NCBI RefSeq assembly: GCF_036227225.1
Contig: NZ_CP109444.1
Location: forward strand, 8,847,501 to 8,911,500
From: Streptomyces sp. NBC_01478
GTDB taxonomy: Bacteria; Actinomycetota; Actinomycetes; Streptomycetales; Streptomycetaceae
Direction: 5' to 3'
Length of the DNA stretch: 64,000 bases
Shown here: piece by piece, positions 1 through 8,611 of the stretch
How the letters are laid out: every line of letters starts with the position of its first letter
How positions within the stretch are numbered: the first letter of the stretch is position 1
Notes under the pieces: model-generated
Told to the model about the DNA's origin: nothing
Databases searched by the model: none
The model's input: the letters and a program-made list of their open reading frames with translations, nothing else
Made by a program: the position numbers and the translations under genes

Positions 1-1
1 G

Positions 2-742
2 CTCTACATCCAGCCCGACCTGGACATCACCGAGGCGCTGGTGCGGCGGGCCACGGACGCGGGGTGCACCGCGCTCGTGGTCACCGTGGACTCCCCGGTC
101 CTGGGCGCGGGCGAGCGCAACCGGCGCAACGGCTTCCACGACCTGCCGCCGGGCCTGCGCTGCGAGAACCTGGTGGACCTGCGCGACGGAGAGCGCGGCC
201 ACGTGCGCCAGATCGCCATGTCCCCCGAACTGAACTGGGAGCACATCGACTGGCTGCGCCGTACCACCGCGCTGCCCATCCTGCTCAAGGGTGTCCTGCA
301 CCCCGAGGACGCCAGGCTCGCGGTCCGCCACGGTGTCGACGGGCTGTTGCTGTCGAACCACGGCGGTCGCCAACTCGACACCGTCCCCGCCACGTTGGAG
401 CTGCTGCCCGAGATCCTCGCCGCCGTCGAGGGCCGCATCCCGGTCGTGCTGGACGGAGGCGTACGGCGCGGCACCGACGCGGTCAAGGCACTGGCGCTCG
501 GCGCGTCCGCGGTGGGCATCGGCCGGCCCGTGATGTGGGCACTGGCCGAGGGCGGCGAGAAGGGCGTACGGCGTCTCCTCGAACTGCTGCGGGACGAACT
601 CGACGACACCCTGGCCCTGTGCGGGGCCTCCGGACTCGCCGACCTGACACCCGATCTGGTTCGGATGCCCGCGTGGGGTCCTGTCCCTGGTCCCGCCGTG
701 ACGCCGGGGGCGGACCGACGATTCGGCGGGGTGGTCGCGTGA
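2..742 (+). CDS. FMN-dependent alpha-hydroxy-acid oxidase/dehydrogenase, 5' truncated
   Basis: The reading frame is open from base 2, so the N-terminus lies outside the window and only about 246 C-terminal residues are seen. The family oxidises 2-hydroxy acids such as lactate or glycolate with FMN. The active-site signature SNHGGRQLD is intact near residue 118, including the catalytic His, and the downstream GGVRRGTD and GIGRP stretches match the FMN phosphate-binding part of the TIM barrel. The stop overlaps the start of the P450 gene by 4 bp (GTGA), so the two are probably translationally coupled. The substrate cannot be read from the sequence; lactate 2-monooxygenase, lactate oxidase and mycofactocin-type dehydrogenases all belong here. 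Confidence 0.9.
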   Translation, partial: LYIQPDLDITEALVRRATDAGCTALVVTVDSPVLGAGERNRRNGFHDLPPGLRCENLVDLRDGERGHVRQIAMSPELNWEHIDWLRRTTALPILLKGVLHPEDARLAVRHGVDGLLLSNHGGRQLDTVPATLELLPEILAAVEGRIPVVLDGGVRRGTDAVKALALGASAVGIGRPVMWALAEGGEKGVRRLLELLRDELDDTLALCGASGLADLTPDLVRMPAWGPVPGPAVTPGADRRFGGVVA

Positions 743-2121
743 GCCCCACCGGTTGGCTCGTTCTGGGTCTGGCCCTGATCCTGGTGGCCGGTCTGCCGTA
801 CTGGCTGCCCAGGACCGTGATCGCGCTGCGGGTGCGGATCTTCGCCCGGGTGGGCGGCGAGGAAGGGGTCCGGGCTCCGGGCAAGGAGGTGCCCGCCGAG
901 GAGTTCAAGAAGGTGTACGGGCATCCGGCGGCCAACGGCCGCAGCCGGGGCGCCGCGCTCTCCGACCTGTTCTGGTACTGGCTGTCGCCGGGCCCCGAGG
1001 TGCACCAGGAGCACCTGGAGCCAGGACCGCGCTACGACGACGTGGCCCGGACCACCCGGCAGATCCTCGCCGGGCTGTCCCGTGAGCGCTGGACGGAGCT
1101 GGTCGGCCGCTGCACCCGCCGGGTGCTCGCCGAACTCGACGGCCACGCGCGCGTGCACCGGGTCAGACTGCGCGATCTGATGATGCCCGTCTGGGCCGAG
1201 GTCTACTACGAGGTGGTCTTCCGCGCACCCTGCCCACGGCACGTCCGGGACCTGATCACCGCGAACGCGGACGACGTGGTCAGCGCCCTGAAGTGCACCG
1301 GCCTGCGCCACATGGACCGCCGGGCCCGCCTCACCGCCCACCTGCGGGACCGGCTCGCGCACGACCCGCCCCCCGGCCCGCTGCCGGCCACACTCACCCC
1401 GCGAGAGCAGGCGTACTACCTCCAGGGCACGTTCTTCAACACCGCGGTCGTGCAGATGTCGGAGGCGATGGCCCATCTACTGCTGGCCCTCGCCACACAC
1501 CGGCCGGTGCAGGACCGTCTGGCGTCCGGAGCGGAGGACCCGGACTTCCTGGACCGGGTGATCGACGAGACAATGCAGCACTTCCCGCTCTTCGGAGTGG
1601 CCCACCGGATCACCTCGGGGGAGATCCCGCTGGACGGGCGCGACCCCATCCCGGCCGGTTCGGTCCTGCTGTTCAACTACCCCGAGTACCAGAGGTCCGG
1701 AGGCGACCCGTTCGACCCGGACCGGTGGCTGGACCCGGACACCAGGCCCTCGGCCTTCATCCCGTTCGGGGTGACCGCCAACCGTCCCTGCCCGGCGCGC
1801 GGTTTCGCCGTCCTCACCATGCGGGTCGCGGCGGAGGAAGTCCTGCGCCGCTTCCGGCTCGACTCCTCGGCGGAACACACCCGTTCGCTGCCCAGCCGCG
1901 GTCCCTGCCTGCTGGTCCCGCGCACCGGGGCCGGGGTCCGCAGCCGAACCCGGCTCACGGTGATGCGCTTCGCCGACCGGTGGGAGGGCGTGTGGCGCAG
2001 CCTCGTCCAGCTCGTCCTCGGCAGCTACATGGTGTGGGACGCCCGGCGCCAGGGGCTGTGCCGGAACTATTTCGCCGCCTCGTCCGGCGGCTCCGCCACC
2101 TCTGTCCCAGCCGGCCGTTGA
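739..2121 (+). CDS. Atypical membrane-anchored cytochrome P450
   Basis: 460 residues from a GTG that overlaps the stop of the oxidase gene. Residues about 5-25 are hydrophobic and would anchor the protein, which is unusual for bacterial P450s. The haem-binding loop is recognisable as PFGVTANRPCPARG, with the axial Cys about two thirds along. Two hallmark motifs are degenerate. The K-helix ExxR is replaced by E-T-M-Q (DETMQHFP), and the I-helix has no acid-alcohol pair (FFNTAVVQMSE). Loss of ExxR is known from the Streptomyces CYP157 family; loss of the I-helix Thr suggests chemistry that does not need O2 activation. It lies between a hydroxy-acid oxidase and an antiporter in an apparent three-gene operon. 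Substrate unknown. Confidence 0.82.
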   Translation: MSPTGWLVLGLALILVAGLPYWLPRTVIALRVRIFARVGGEEGVRAPGKEVPAEEFKKVYGHPAANGRSRGAALSDLFWYWLSPGPEVHQEHLEPGPRYDDVARTTRQILAGLSRERWTELVGRCTRRVLAELDGHARVHRVRLRDLMMPVWAEVYYEVVFRAPCPRHVRDLITANADDVVSALKCTGLRHMDRRARLTAHLRDRLAHDPPPGPLPATLTPREQAYYLQGTFFNTAVVQMSEAMAHLLLALATHRPVQDRLASGAEDPDFLDRVIDETMQHFPLFGVAHRITSGEIPLDGRDPIPAGSVLLFNYPEYQRSGGDPFDPDRWLDPDTRPSAFIPFGVTANRPCPARGFAVLTMRVAAEEVLRRFRLDSSAEHTRSLPSRGPCLLVPRTGAGVRSRTRLTVMRFADRWEGVWRSLVQLVLGSYMVWDARRQGLCRNYFAASSGGSATSVPAGR

Positions 2122-2133
2122 GAGGACGAGACC

Positions 2134-3414
2134 ATGACTCCCGTGGAGCTCGCTCCCGTCTTCTTCCTGGCCGTCGTCGTGATTCTGCTGACCTGCCGTC
2201 TGGTCGTCCTGCTGGCCGGCCGTTTCGGCCAGCCGCCCGTGGTCGGCGAGATGATCGCCGGGGTACTGCTCGGCCCCTCCCTGTTCGGGCTGATCGCCCC
2301 AGGGGCCTCCGCCCACGTCTTCCCGCCCGAGCTGAAGCCGGTGCTGTACGTGGCCGGCCAGATCGGTCTGGTGGCCCTGATGTTCGGTGCCGGTTACGAG
2401 TTCCGGGCGCACGCGGGACGCGGCCTGGCCGGCACCGCCGTCGCCGTCTCCTCGGCGGGGGTGGCGATCCCGCTGACCCTGGGCGTGGGACTGACCCTCG
2501 TGGCCCACGGCCATGTCGGCATCTTCGTCGACGGGGTCTCGGTCTGGGTGACGGCGGCGTTCGTCGGCGTCGCGCTGGCGATCACCGCTTTCCCGATGCT
2601 GGCCCGGATCATCACCGAACGCGGGCTGGCCGGATCGCGGTTCGGCTCACTCGCCCTGGCTTCCGGGGCCACGGACGACGCCGTCGCCTGGATCATGCTG
2701 GCGGGGGTGCTGAGCGTGGCCTCGGGCAAGGCGAAGCCCATCCTGGAGGCAGTCGGCGGCACCCTGCTCTTCGTGGCCGTACTGCTCCTGCTGGGGCGCC
2801 GCCTGCTGGCCTGGATCGTGAACCGCCCGGGCCTCGGCGACGACACCCGCCTCCTCTTCACACTCGCCCTGCTGTTCTGCGCGGCCTGGTTCACGGACAT
2901 CAGCGGCCTGTACTCCGTGTTCGGGGCGTTCTGCGTGGGGATGGCCATGCCGCGCGGCGAGGCGTCCGAACGGCTGGTGCGGACCACCCAGTCCGTGACC
3001 CAGGTGGTGTTCGTGCCGATGTTCTTCACCTACTCCGGCCTGAACACCCGGTTCGACGTCTTCTCCGACCCGCCCGTCCTGCTGTTCGGGGCGGCCGCGG
3101 TCGTCCTGGCGGTGGTCGGCAAGTTCGGCGGCTGCTGGGCCGCCGCACGGCTGCGCGGCGAACCCGGCGCGGTGGCCGTCCGGGTCGGCGCCCTGATGAA
3201 CGCCCGCGGTCTCATGCAGTTGATCGCGCTCAACATCGGGCTGTCGGCCGGCATCGTCAGCGAGGAGCTGTTCACCGCGCTCGTCCTTGTCGCGCTGGTC
3301 ACCACGGTCATGACGGTGCCGGTGCTGAGCCGGCTGGACCGCCGCGACGCCAGATCCCGGGCAGCGGCGGAGGCACCCGAGGGCGAGGAGGAGGTGGCGG
3401 CGGCGCCGAGTTGA
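2134..3414 (+). CDS. Cation:proton antiporter, CPA2 (KefB/NhaS3-like)
   Basis: 426 residues with about 12 hydrophobic segments, starting at an ATG 12 nt after the P450 stop (upstream GAGAGGACGAG can serve as ribosome site). The first helices carry the LVVLLAGRFGQPPVVGEM pattern typical of CPA2 exchangers, and helix 5-6 contains the TDDAVAW motif, where the paired Asp residues carry out cation/H+ exchange. No RCK/TrkA-N domain follows, so this is the short form. The last 20 residues are Ala/Glu-rich and cytoplasmic. Ion specificity (Na+ or K+) cannot be told. It may support pH or ion balance linked to the upstream oxidase, but this is inference. Confidence 0.92.
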   Translation: MTPVELAPVFFLAVVVILLTCRLVVLLAGRFGQPPVVGEMIAGVLLGPSLFGLIAPGASAHVFPPELKPVLYVAGQIGLVALMFGAGYEFRAHAGRGLAGTAVAVSSAGVAIPLTLGVGLTLVAHGHVGIFVDGVSVWVTAAFVGVALAITAFPMLARIITERGLAGSRFGSLALASGATDDAVAWIMLAGVLSVASGKAKPILEAVGGTLLFVAVLLLLGRRLLAWIVNRPGLGDDTRLLFTLALLFCAAWFTDISGLYSVFGAFCVGMAMPRGEASERLVRTTQSVTQVVFVPMFFTYSGLNTRFDVFSDPPVLLFGAAAVVLAVVGKFGGCWAAARLRGEPGAVAVRVGALMNARGLMQLIALNIGLSAGIVSEELFTALVLVALVTTVMTVPVLSRLDRRDARSRAAAEAPEGEEEVAAAPS

Positions 3415-3436
3415 GCGGGCGGACGAAGACCACGCG

Positions 3437-3449
3437 GCCCCGAAGGGGC
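3437..3449. terminator. Possible small hairpin after the antiporter gene
   Basis: GCCCC-GAA-GGGGC, a 5-bp GC stem with a 3-nt loop, 23 nt after the antiporter stop. There is no T-run, as is usual in Streptomyces. It could end the operon; weak on its own. Confidence 0.4.
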
Positions 3450-3469
3450 GTCGGCGACCGGCCGTCTCC

Positions 3470-3503
3470 CCGGCCGGGCAGGCTCCGATCCGGCCGGGCA
3501 GGC
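3470..3503. repeat. 14-bp direct repeat, period 20
   Basis: CCGGCCGGGCAGGC occurs at 3470-3483 and again at 3490-3503 in the non-coding spacer between two converging genes. It contains the self-complementary core CCGGCCGG. It may be a simple duplication; no function is evident. Confidence 0.5.
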
Positions 3504-3564
3504 CGCCGACACGGCCGTACGTCTTCCGCGACGGTCGGCGCGGGCGTCTCGGGCGCGCGCCGAT

Positions 3565-4296
3565 TCAGCCTCGTCGCCGCAGCGCCGGATGCTCCGTCAC
3601 GACGGTCGCCGAGCCCGGCGCGATCTCCGTGAAGCCCGCGTCCCTGACCAACGGCAGCCCGCTGCTGGTGAGTTCGGCCCACAGGGCCGGGGCGGCGGTG
3701 CGGACGGAGAGCGGGAAGCCCGCCTGACGCCAGGCGGTCCGGTCCTCGTCCGACAGTTCCCACCAGGCCAGTTGGGCTCCGTGGCCGGTCTGGGCCATCG
3801 TCTTGCCGGCCGACATGTCGAGGTCGGGGTTCAGCCAGATCACCGGTGCCGTGGGGTCCGCGTCGGCCGGCGGTTCGGGGTCGTCGAGGTCGGTGCCGGA
3901 GACCTGGAGCCGGGCCAGGTCCTTGGGCCAGCCGTCGAGCGGGACGGGCGGGAAGACCCGTACCTCCGCCGACTTCCCGGTCACGGTGATGCCCGGAAGC
4001 GCCTCGGCCCGCCGCCACTCGGCCCCGCGCGCCCGCCGGACCACCTTCCGGATCCGCGCGTCCTGCCAGTCCCGCATGACCTGCGCCCACTCCCCGTCCC
4101 CGACGGCCCGCTCATCACTGAGGATCGTCAACACGGCCCGGGCAGCGGTCTCCAGCGCGTCCGTACGAGCCGGGGGAGCATCCCGCTCGATCCGCACGAC
4201 GAGGGGCAGCACGAACTGCGGAGCCTCGTCGCGAGAGGTGGGCTCGTTACGGAAAGGGTCGGCACTGTCGCCGGGCACGGTGGAATCACTGGTCAC
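3565..4296 (-). CDS. Peptidyl-tRNA hydrolase family protein (PTH2-like)
   Basis: 243 residues from a GTG at 4296, chosen because GGAGG lies just upstream (short spacing of 2 nt) and the frame above it is only low-complexity. The C-terminal 110 residues fit the PTH2 fold: an opening strand (VIWLNPDLDMSAGK), then K-T-M-A-Q-T-G-H-G-A, close to the K-x-A-x-Q-x-x-H-A signature, and a final strand ending in VTEHP. The N-terminal 120 residues are not part of the catalytic domain and are typical of actinobacterial members. Expected role is recycling of peptidyl-tRNA in the cytoplasm, although many actinobacterial paralogues are untested. Confidence 0.8.
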   Translation of the reverse strand: MTSDSTVPGDSADPFRNEPTSRDEAPQFVLPLVVRIERDAPPARTDALETAARAVLTILSDERAVGDGEWAQVMRDWQDARIRKVVRRARGAEWRRAEALPGITVTGKSAEVRVFPPVPLDGWPKDLARLQVSGTDLDDPEPPADADPTAPVIWLNPDLDMSAGKTMAQTGHGAQLAWWELSDEDRTAWRQAGFPLSVRTAAPALWAELTSSGLPLVRDAGFTEIAPGSATVVTEHPALRRRG

Positions 4297-4472
4297 ACCC
4301 TCCAGTCTGCCAGGCGGAGGTTCGGCCCTTGGAAGCACCGCTGCGAGGACCCACTTAGGGGCGCGGGGCTGTGACATTGTGCGGCTCCGCCGCGTGGGCG
4401 CGACCCGCCACAACAAACCCGCAGCCGCCGAAACGACATGTCCACCCCACCCCCCTGCGAGAGAATGCCCCG

Positions 4473-5354
4473 ATGCGACGCGATCTACAGCTGAACAACG
4501 TCGGCCGCCGCTACGGAATCCACGGCCCCTGGATCCTCCGCGCCGTAAACCTGGAATTGGCGCCCGGAACCCTCACCCGCATAGACGGCCCCAACGGCAC
4601 CGGCAAATCCACCCTCCTCCGCCTCCTCGCCCGCATAGACGCCCCGACGGAAGGCAAGGTGACCGGCCGCCCCCGCACGGCGTACGTCCCCGAACGCTTC
4701 CCCCAGGCCCTCCCCTTCACCGCCGAGGGCTACCTCACCCACCTCGGCACGGTGCACGGCCTCTCCCGCGCGGCAGCGCCCCGCGCCGCCGCCGAGTGGC
4801 TGGCCCGCTTCGGCGCCGAGGCCTACGCCCGCACCCCCATGACCCGCCTCTCGAAGGGCAGCAGCCAGAAGGTCGCCGTAGCCCAAGCCCTGCTCGCCGA
4901 GCCGGAGTTGCTGGTCCTGGACGAGGCGTGGACGGGCCTGGACGAGGACGCGAGAGCGGAGTTGGAACGGGCCGTGGCCGAACGCACCGCGGCCGGCGGA
5001 GCCGTCGTCTTCGTCGACCACGACCCGCGTCGCCTCGCAGGGGCACCCGACGCGACGTACACCGTCATGGACGGAACCCTCAACCGCCGCACGGAGACGA
5101 CCACTTCACCGTCCGGTCCGCAAGTCTCGGTGGAGGTCCAGGGCCCACCGGGAGGTCAACTCCCCGCCGAGGCAGAGCAGTTCGTCACCTCATCAACGCA
5201 ACCGACCCCCGGTACCCACCGCCTGACCGTCCCCGCCCCGCACTCGGACGTCCTGCTCCGCGCCCTGCTGACGGCCCGCCCGCCATGGCATGTGGTGAGC
5301 CTGCACCGGCACACGGACCCGGACCTCCCCCTCGACGACGAAAGCCCCCGGTGA
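4473..5354 (+). CDS. ABC transporter ATP-binding protein
   Basis: 293 residues from ATG 4473. The nucleotide-binding domain occupies roughly residues 5-205: Walker A GPNGTGKST, a Q-loop replaced by a YVPERFPQ segment, a divergent signature LSKGSSQKV, Walker B LLVLDEAWTGL, and switch His in VDHD. The last 85 residues form an extra C-terminal region with a predicted strand pattern rather than a membrane domain. The stop overlaps the next gene by 4 bp, so it is paired with a small permease in a two-gene exporter of the kind common in Streptomyces. Cargo unknown. Confidence 0.9.
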   Translation: MRRDLQLNNVGRRYGIHGPWILRAVNLELAPGTLTRIDGPNGTGKSTLLRLLARIDAPTEGKVTGRPRTAYVPERFPQALPFTAEGYLTHLGTVHGLSRAAAPRAAAEWLARFGAEAYARTPMTRLSKGSSQKVAVAQALLAEPELLVLDEAWTGLDEDARAELERAVAERTAAGGAVVFVDHDPRRLAGAPDATYTVMDGTLNRRTETTTSPSGPQVSVEVQGPPGGQLPAEAEQFVTSSTQPTPGTHRLTVPAPHSDVLLRALLTARPPWHVVSLHRHTDPDLPLDDESPR

Positions 5355-6031
5355 CGGCGATGACAGCCCTCCTGCGCTACCAGGCCGCCCTCCTGCTGCG
5401 CTCACAACGCTGGCTCCCGCCGTTCATCCTGTACGCCGCGTTCCTGGGCATCGGCGTCCAGGGCGGCCAGCCGGTGCTCGACTCGCTCGGTTACACGGCC
5501 GCGGCCCTGCTCCCCGTCGCCGCCTGGCTGGTGCGGATCTGCACGACCAACGAGCCGCCCGCGGCGCGCAGTTGTGTCGCGGCGGCGGTCGGTCCCGGAC
5601 GGGCGCACCTCGCCTGTCTGCTGGTCGCGCTGACCACCGCGGCGGCGGTCGGCACGGCGGCGACCCTCGTCGTCACGCTGATCAGCGACCCGGCGAGCGC
5701 CGATCACCGCACCCGGGTGCCGCTCACCGCAGCCGCCGCGGCCGGCCTGCTCGCGACCCTGGCCTGTGCCCTGCTCGGCACGGCGGTCGGCGCGCTCACC
5801 AACTGGCCGCTGCTGCGCTCGCCGGGCCGGGCCGTGCCCGCGATGCTGCTGGCGGCGCTGCTCGCCGTAGTGGTGACCGGTTCCCCGGCGCAGGCGGCGG
5901 TCAGCGGCCTGGTCACCGGCTCGCGGTCGGGCACGGTCCCGGTGCCGCTGCTGCCACTGGCCGGAGCCGCCCTGGTCACGGCGGCCGCGACCGCCGTGAC
6001 CTGCGCCCTCACCTCCCGCCGCTCACCCTGA
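5351..6031 (+). CDS. ABC transporter integral membrane subunit
   Basis: 226 residues from a GTG that overlaps the stop of the ATPase gene (GTGA); an in-frame ATG follows three codons later. About six hydrophobic segments are visible, among them residues 20-35, 45-65, 85-110, 125-150, 165-185 and 200-220, with little soluble sequence between. No sequence motif gives the substrate. Together with the preceding ATPase it forms a complete small exporter. Its 3' end overlaps the converging 47-residue gene by 9 bp. Confidence 0.8.
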   Translation: MTAMTALLRYQAALLLRSQRWLPPFILYAAFLGIGVQGGQPVLDSLGYTAAALLPVAAWLVRICTTNEPPAARSCVAAAVGPGRAHLACLLVALTTAAAVGTAATLVVTLISDPASADHRTRVPLTAAAAAGLLATLACALLGTAVGALTNWPLLRSPGRAVPAMLLAALLAVVVTGSPAQAAVSGLVTGSRSGTVPVPLLPLAGAALVTAAATAVTCALTSRRSP

Positions 6032-6166
6032 ACAGGCGGTGCGCTGCGCCTCCTGCCACTCGCAGACCGGGCACAGCGTGATCCCTTTGTACGACTCCGG
6101 GTACTCCGTCGGCTCCCGGCACAGCACACACTCCGCGTACGTCGGCGCCGGCTCTTCGTCGCTCAT
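6023..6166 (-). CDS. 47-residue zinc-ribbon-like small protein
   Basis: Small acidic protein with four cysteines arranged as C-V-L-C and C-P-V-C separated by 14 residues, plus a final Cys, a likely single zinc ribbon. ATG at 6166; the stop lies inside the 3' end of the converging permease gene. It is small, but the paired CxxC spacing and compact composition mark it as a real gene rather than noise. Similar tiny CxxC proteins are common in Streptomyces with no assigned role. Confidence 0.65.
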   Translation of the reverse strand: MSDEEPAPTYAECVLCREPTEYPESYKGITLCPVCEWQEAQRTACSG

Positions 6167-6195
6167 GCGACCAGCGTAAGAGGAGTGCGCGCGCT

Positions 6196-7038
6196 TCAGT
6201 GGTGCCGGTCCGTGGCCCCGATCAGCTCGGAGACCTTCACGAACCGGTACCCCTTCTTCCGCAGCTCGGGCACGATCATGCGGACGGCCTTCTCGGTCGC
6301 CGGGGCGGCGCTGCGCGTGCAGTGCATGACGACGACCGAGCCGGGCTTCACACCCTCCAACACCTGCTGCGCCACCGCGTCCGAGTCCCTCGCGAACGCG
6401 TCGCCGCTCACCACGTCCCACTGCACCGCCGTGACACCGACCGCGCTCAGCGTCTTCAGCGCCTGCCGGTCGTAACACCCGCCGGGGAAGCGGAAGTACG
6501 GCATCGCGTTCGGCACGCCCGCCTTCTTGAACGCCGAGTACGCCCGCTCCACATCGGCCTTCATCCGGTCCGGGGGCACGGTCGGCAGGCCGTAGCAGTC
6601 GCCGGTGAAGGCGTAGTGGCTGTAGGAGTGGTTGGCGATCTCGAACTGGGGGTCGCGTCCGATGGCGCGGGCCTCGGCCGGGTACTCGTCGGCCCACCGA
6701 CCCGTCATGAACACGGTCGCCGGCACCTTCAACGTGCGGAGCGTGGCGATCAGTCGGGGATTGTCGAAGTGCTCGCCCGCCGCCGCACGCGGCCCCTGAT
6801 CGGCGGTCATGTCCGCGTCGAAGGTCAGCGCGACGGTCTTGCCGTCGACCCGGGGCCCGTTCTTGAAGACGGGGGTCAGACCGGCGGGACCGGGTGCGAG
6901 CGTGGGCGGCCGCGAGGAGACGGCGGTGGGCGCGCTGGGCGCCGGACGGCTGGCGTGGGGCGCCGAGGGGGCCCCGCAGGCGGTGAGCGCGGCGCCGAGT
7001 GCACAGGCGGCGGCGACTCGTCGTACTCGAATGGTCAC
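6196..7038 (-). CDS. Polysaccharide deacetylase lipoprotein (NodB domain, CE4)
   Basis: 280 residues from GTG 7038. Residues 1-21 form a lipoprotein signal with lipobox LTAC, so the mature protein is anchored outside the membrane. The NodB domain (about 80-270) shows TFDAD (motif 1, with Asp metal ligand), NHSYSH (motif 2, both metal His), YFRFPGG (motif 3) and a VVMHC motif 5. This class removes acetyl groups from cell-wall glycan or other GlcNAc polymers. The TFDAD rather than TFDDG variant is shared by a subgroup of actinobacterial deacetylases. The upstream 76-nt spacer is notably AT-rich and probably holds the promoter. Confidence 0.9.
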   Translation of the reverse strand: MTIRVRRVAAACALGAALTACGAPSAPHASRPAPSAPTAVSSRPPTLAPGPAGLTPVFKNGPRVDGKTVALTFDADMTADQGPRAAAGEHFDNPRLIATLRTLKVPATVFMTGRWADEYPAEARAIGRDPQFEIANHSYSHYAFTGDCYGLPTVPPDRMKADVERAYSAFKKAGVPNAMPYFRFPGGCYDRQALKTLSAVGVTAVQWDVVSGDAFARDSDAVAQQVLEGVKPGSVVVMHCTRSAAPATEKAVRMIVPELRKKGYRFVKVSELIGATDRHH

Positions 7039-7114
7039 CGTAGGAAGATATGGTGATAAAAGGTGTTAATCAGCTATCGACACGGAGTGACGGACGGAGT
7101 GACGGGACGAGCGG

Positions 7115-7990
7115 TCAGTCCGAAGCCAGCAGTCGCTCCCGGCACTCCTCCACATCGAAGTCCGCCTTCGGATACTGCGGATCCAGCGCCGTCAGACGTT
7201 CCAGGAGCAGGCGGCTGATGGCCCAGTTCCGGTACCACTTGCGGTCGGCGGGGACCAGGTACCAGGGGGCCTCCGGGGTGGAGCAGCGGGCGAGGGCGAT
7301 CTCGTACGCCTCCTGGTACGCGGGCCACAGAGCGCGTTCCTCGATGTCGCCGGGGTTGAACTTCCAGTGCTTGTCCGGGTTGTCGAGGCGTTCGAGCAGG
7401 CGGCGGCGTTGCTGGTCGTAGGAGATGTGGAGGAAGCACTTGACGACGGTCACGCCGTCGTCGGTGAGGGACTTCTCGAAGCGGTTGATCCGGGTGTATC
7501 GGTCGTTGATCTCGCGGTGCGGGGCGAGTTCGCGGACCCGGCCGACGAGGACGTCCTCGTAGTGGGAGCGGTCGAAGATGCCGATCTCGCCGGGGTGGGG
7601 GAGGGCGCGCTTGATGCGCCAGAGGAAGTCGTGCTTCCGCTCCTCGGGCGTGGGTGCCTTGAAGGCACTGATCCGGCAGCCGGAGGGGTTGAACAGGCCG
7701 ATGACGTGCTCGACCGTGCCGCCCTTGCCGCTGGTGTCCATGCCCTGGAGGACCAGGAGCAGGCGGCGCCCGTCACCTGCCGTGCTCGCTGCCCAGAGAC
7801 GTTCTTGCAGGTCGGCGAGGTGGTCGCCCATCCCGGCGGTGTCCTTGAGGCCGGCGGCCTTGTCGGCGGGGCCGCCGGGGGTGCCCGCGGCGTCGTGGGA
7901 GGAGAGGTCGACCGGCTCTCCGGCGGGGACGCGCAGCAGCTCGGTGAGGCTCTTCTTCCCGTTCTCGCGCTTCGCGCCCTTCTTGGCCAT
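7115..7990 (-). CDS. Polyphosphate kinase 2 family protein
   Basis: 291 residues, ATG at 7990. The PPK2 core is complete: Walker A with GMDTSGKGG, lid-module segment with FKAPTPEERKHDFLWR, and Walker B IGIFDRSHYEDVL. PPK2 enzymes transfer phosphate between polyphosphate and nucleotides; the single-domain class acts mainly toward NDP or NMP phosphorylation. The class (I, II or III) cannot be settled by eye. The gene stands alone, between two genes on the same strand with 57-76 nt spacers. Confidence 0.93.
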   Translation of the reverse strand: MAKKGAKRENGKKSLTELLRVPAGEPVDLSSHDAAGTPGGPADKAAGLKDTAGMGDHLADLQERLWAASTAGDGRRLLLVLQGMDTSGKGGTVEHVIGLFNPSGCRISAFKAPTPEERKHDFLWRIKRALPHPGEIGIFDRSHYEDVLVGRVRELAPHREINDRYTRINRFEKSLTDDGVTVVKCFLHISYDQQRRRLLERLDNPDKHWKFNPGDIEERALWPAYQEAYEIALARCSTPEAPWYLVPADRKWYRNWAISRLLLERLTALDPQYPKADFDVEECRERLLASD

Positions 7991-8047
7991 GGGGCACCCC
8001 TCTGGTCGGCTCCCTCGATCCTGCGGCGCGGGGGCGGGCCCCGCCAG

Positions 8048-8602
8048 TCAGCGGCCGTAACGGCCGGTCAGCGTGCCCGAGGCGAGCGTGTGGCCGGTCA
8101 GGGCGTGGCGTACGTCGTCGGGTGAGGCGTCGGTGGCGAGGGCGAGCTTCTGGTCGGTGGCGTACACCGAGAAGACGTAGTGGTGGGGCTCGGCTCCCTG
8201 GGGCGGGCATGGGCCGCCGTAGCCGATCTTCTTGAAGCCGTTGCGGCCTTCGGTCGCGCCCCGCAGTGCCGATCCGGCCGTCAGGCGGGTGTCGTGCGGG
8301 GGTACTCCCCACATCAGCCAGTGCGTGAAGGTGCCGTTCGGGGCGTCCGGGTCTTCGAGGAGCACGACCAGTTCGGCGGCGTTCGCCGGGACTCCCGCGA
8401 AGGCCAGTGGCGGTGACACGCCCTCGCCGTCGCAGGTGTAGCGGCGCGGGACCGTGCCGCCCTGGGCGAACGCCGTGCTCGTGACCGCGATCCGTTGCGA
8501 GGCGCTGGGCGCGGGCACGCGCGAGCCGCCTCCGTCGCCCCCGCATCCGGCGACGCTCCCCAGTACGGCGGCCACCGCGACGATCACGATCCTCGGGCGC
8601 AT
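8048..8602 (-). CDS. PEBP/YbhB-family lipoprotein (Raf kinase inhibitor-like)
   Basis: 184 residues with a signal peptide and lipobox (GSVAGC) at residues 15-20. The PEBP signature is clear: DPDAPNGTFTHW followed by GVPP, and a second pocket motif PHHYVFSVYA. Family members bind phospholipid-like or phosphorylated ligands; the bacterial role is poorly defined. It lies 9 nt downstream of the SPFH gene stop on the same strand, so the two may be co-transcribed. Confidence 0.9.
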   Translation of the reverse strand: MRPRIVIVAVAAVLGSVAGCGGDGGGSRVPAPSASQRIAVTSTAFAQGGTVPRRYTCDGEGVSPPLAFAGVPANAAELVVLLEDPDAPNGTFTHWLMWGVPPHDTRLTAGSALRGATEGRNGFKKIGYGGPCPPQGAEPHHYVFSVYATDQKLALATDASPDDVRHALTGHTLASGTLTGRYGR

Positions 8603-8611
8603 GCGGCCACG

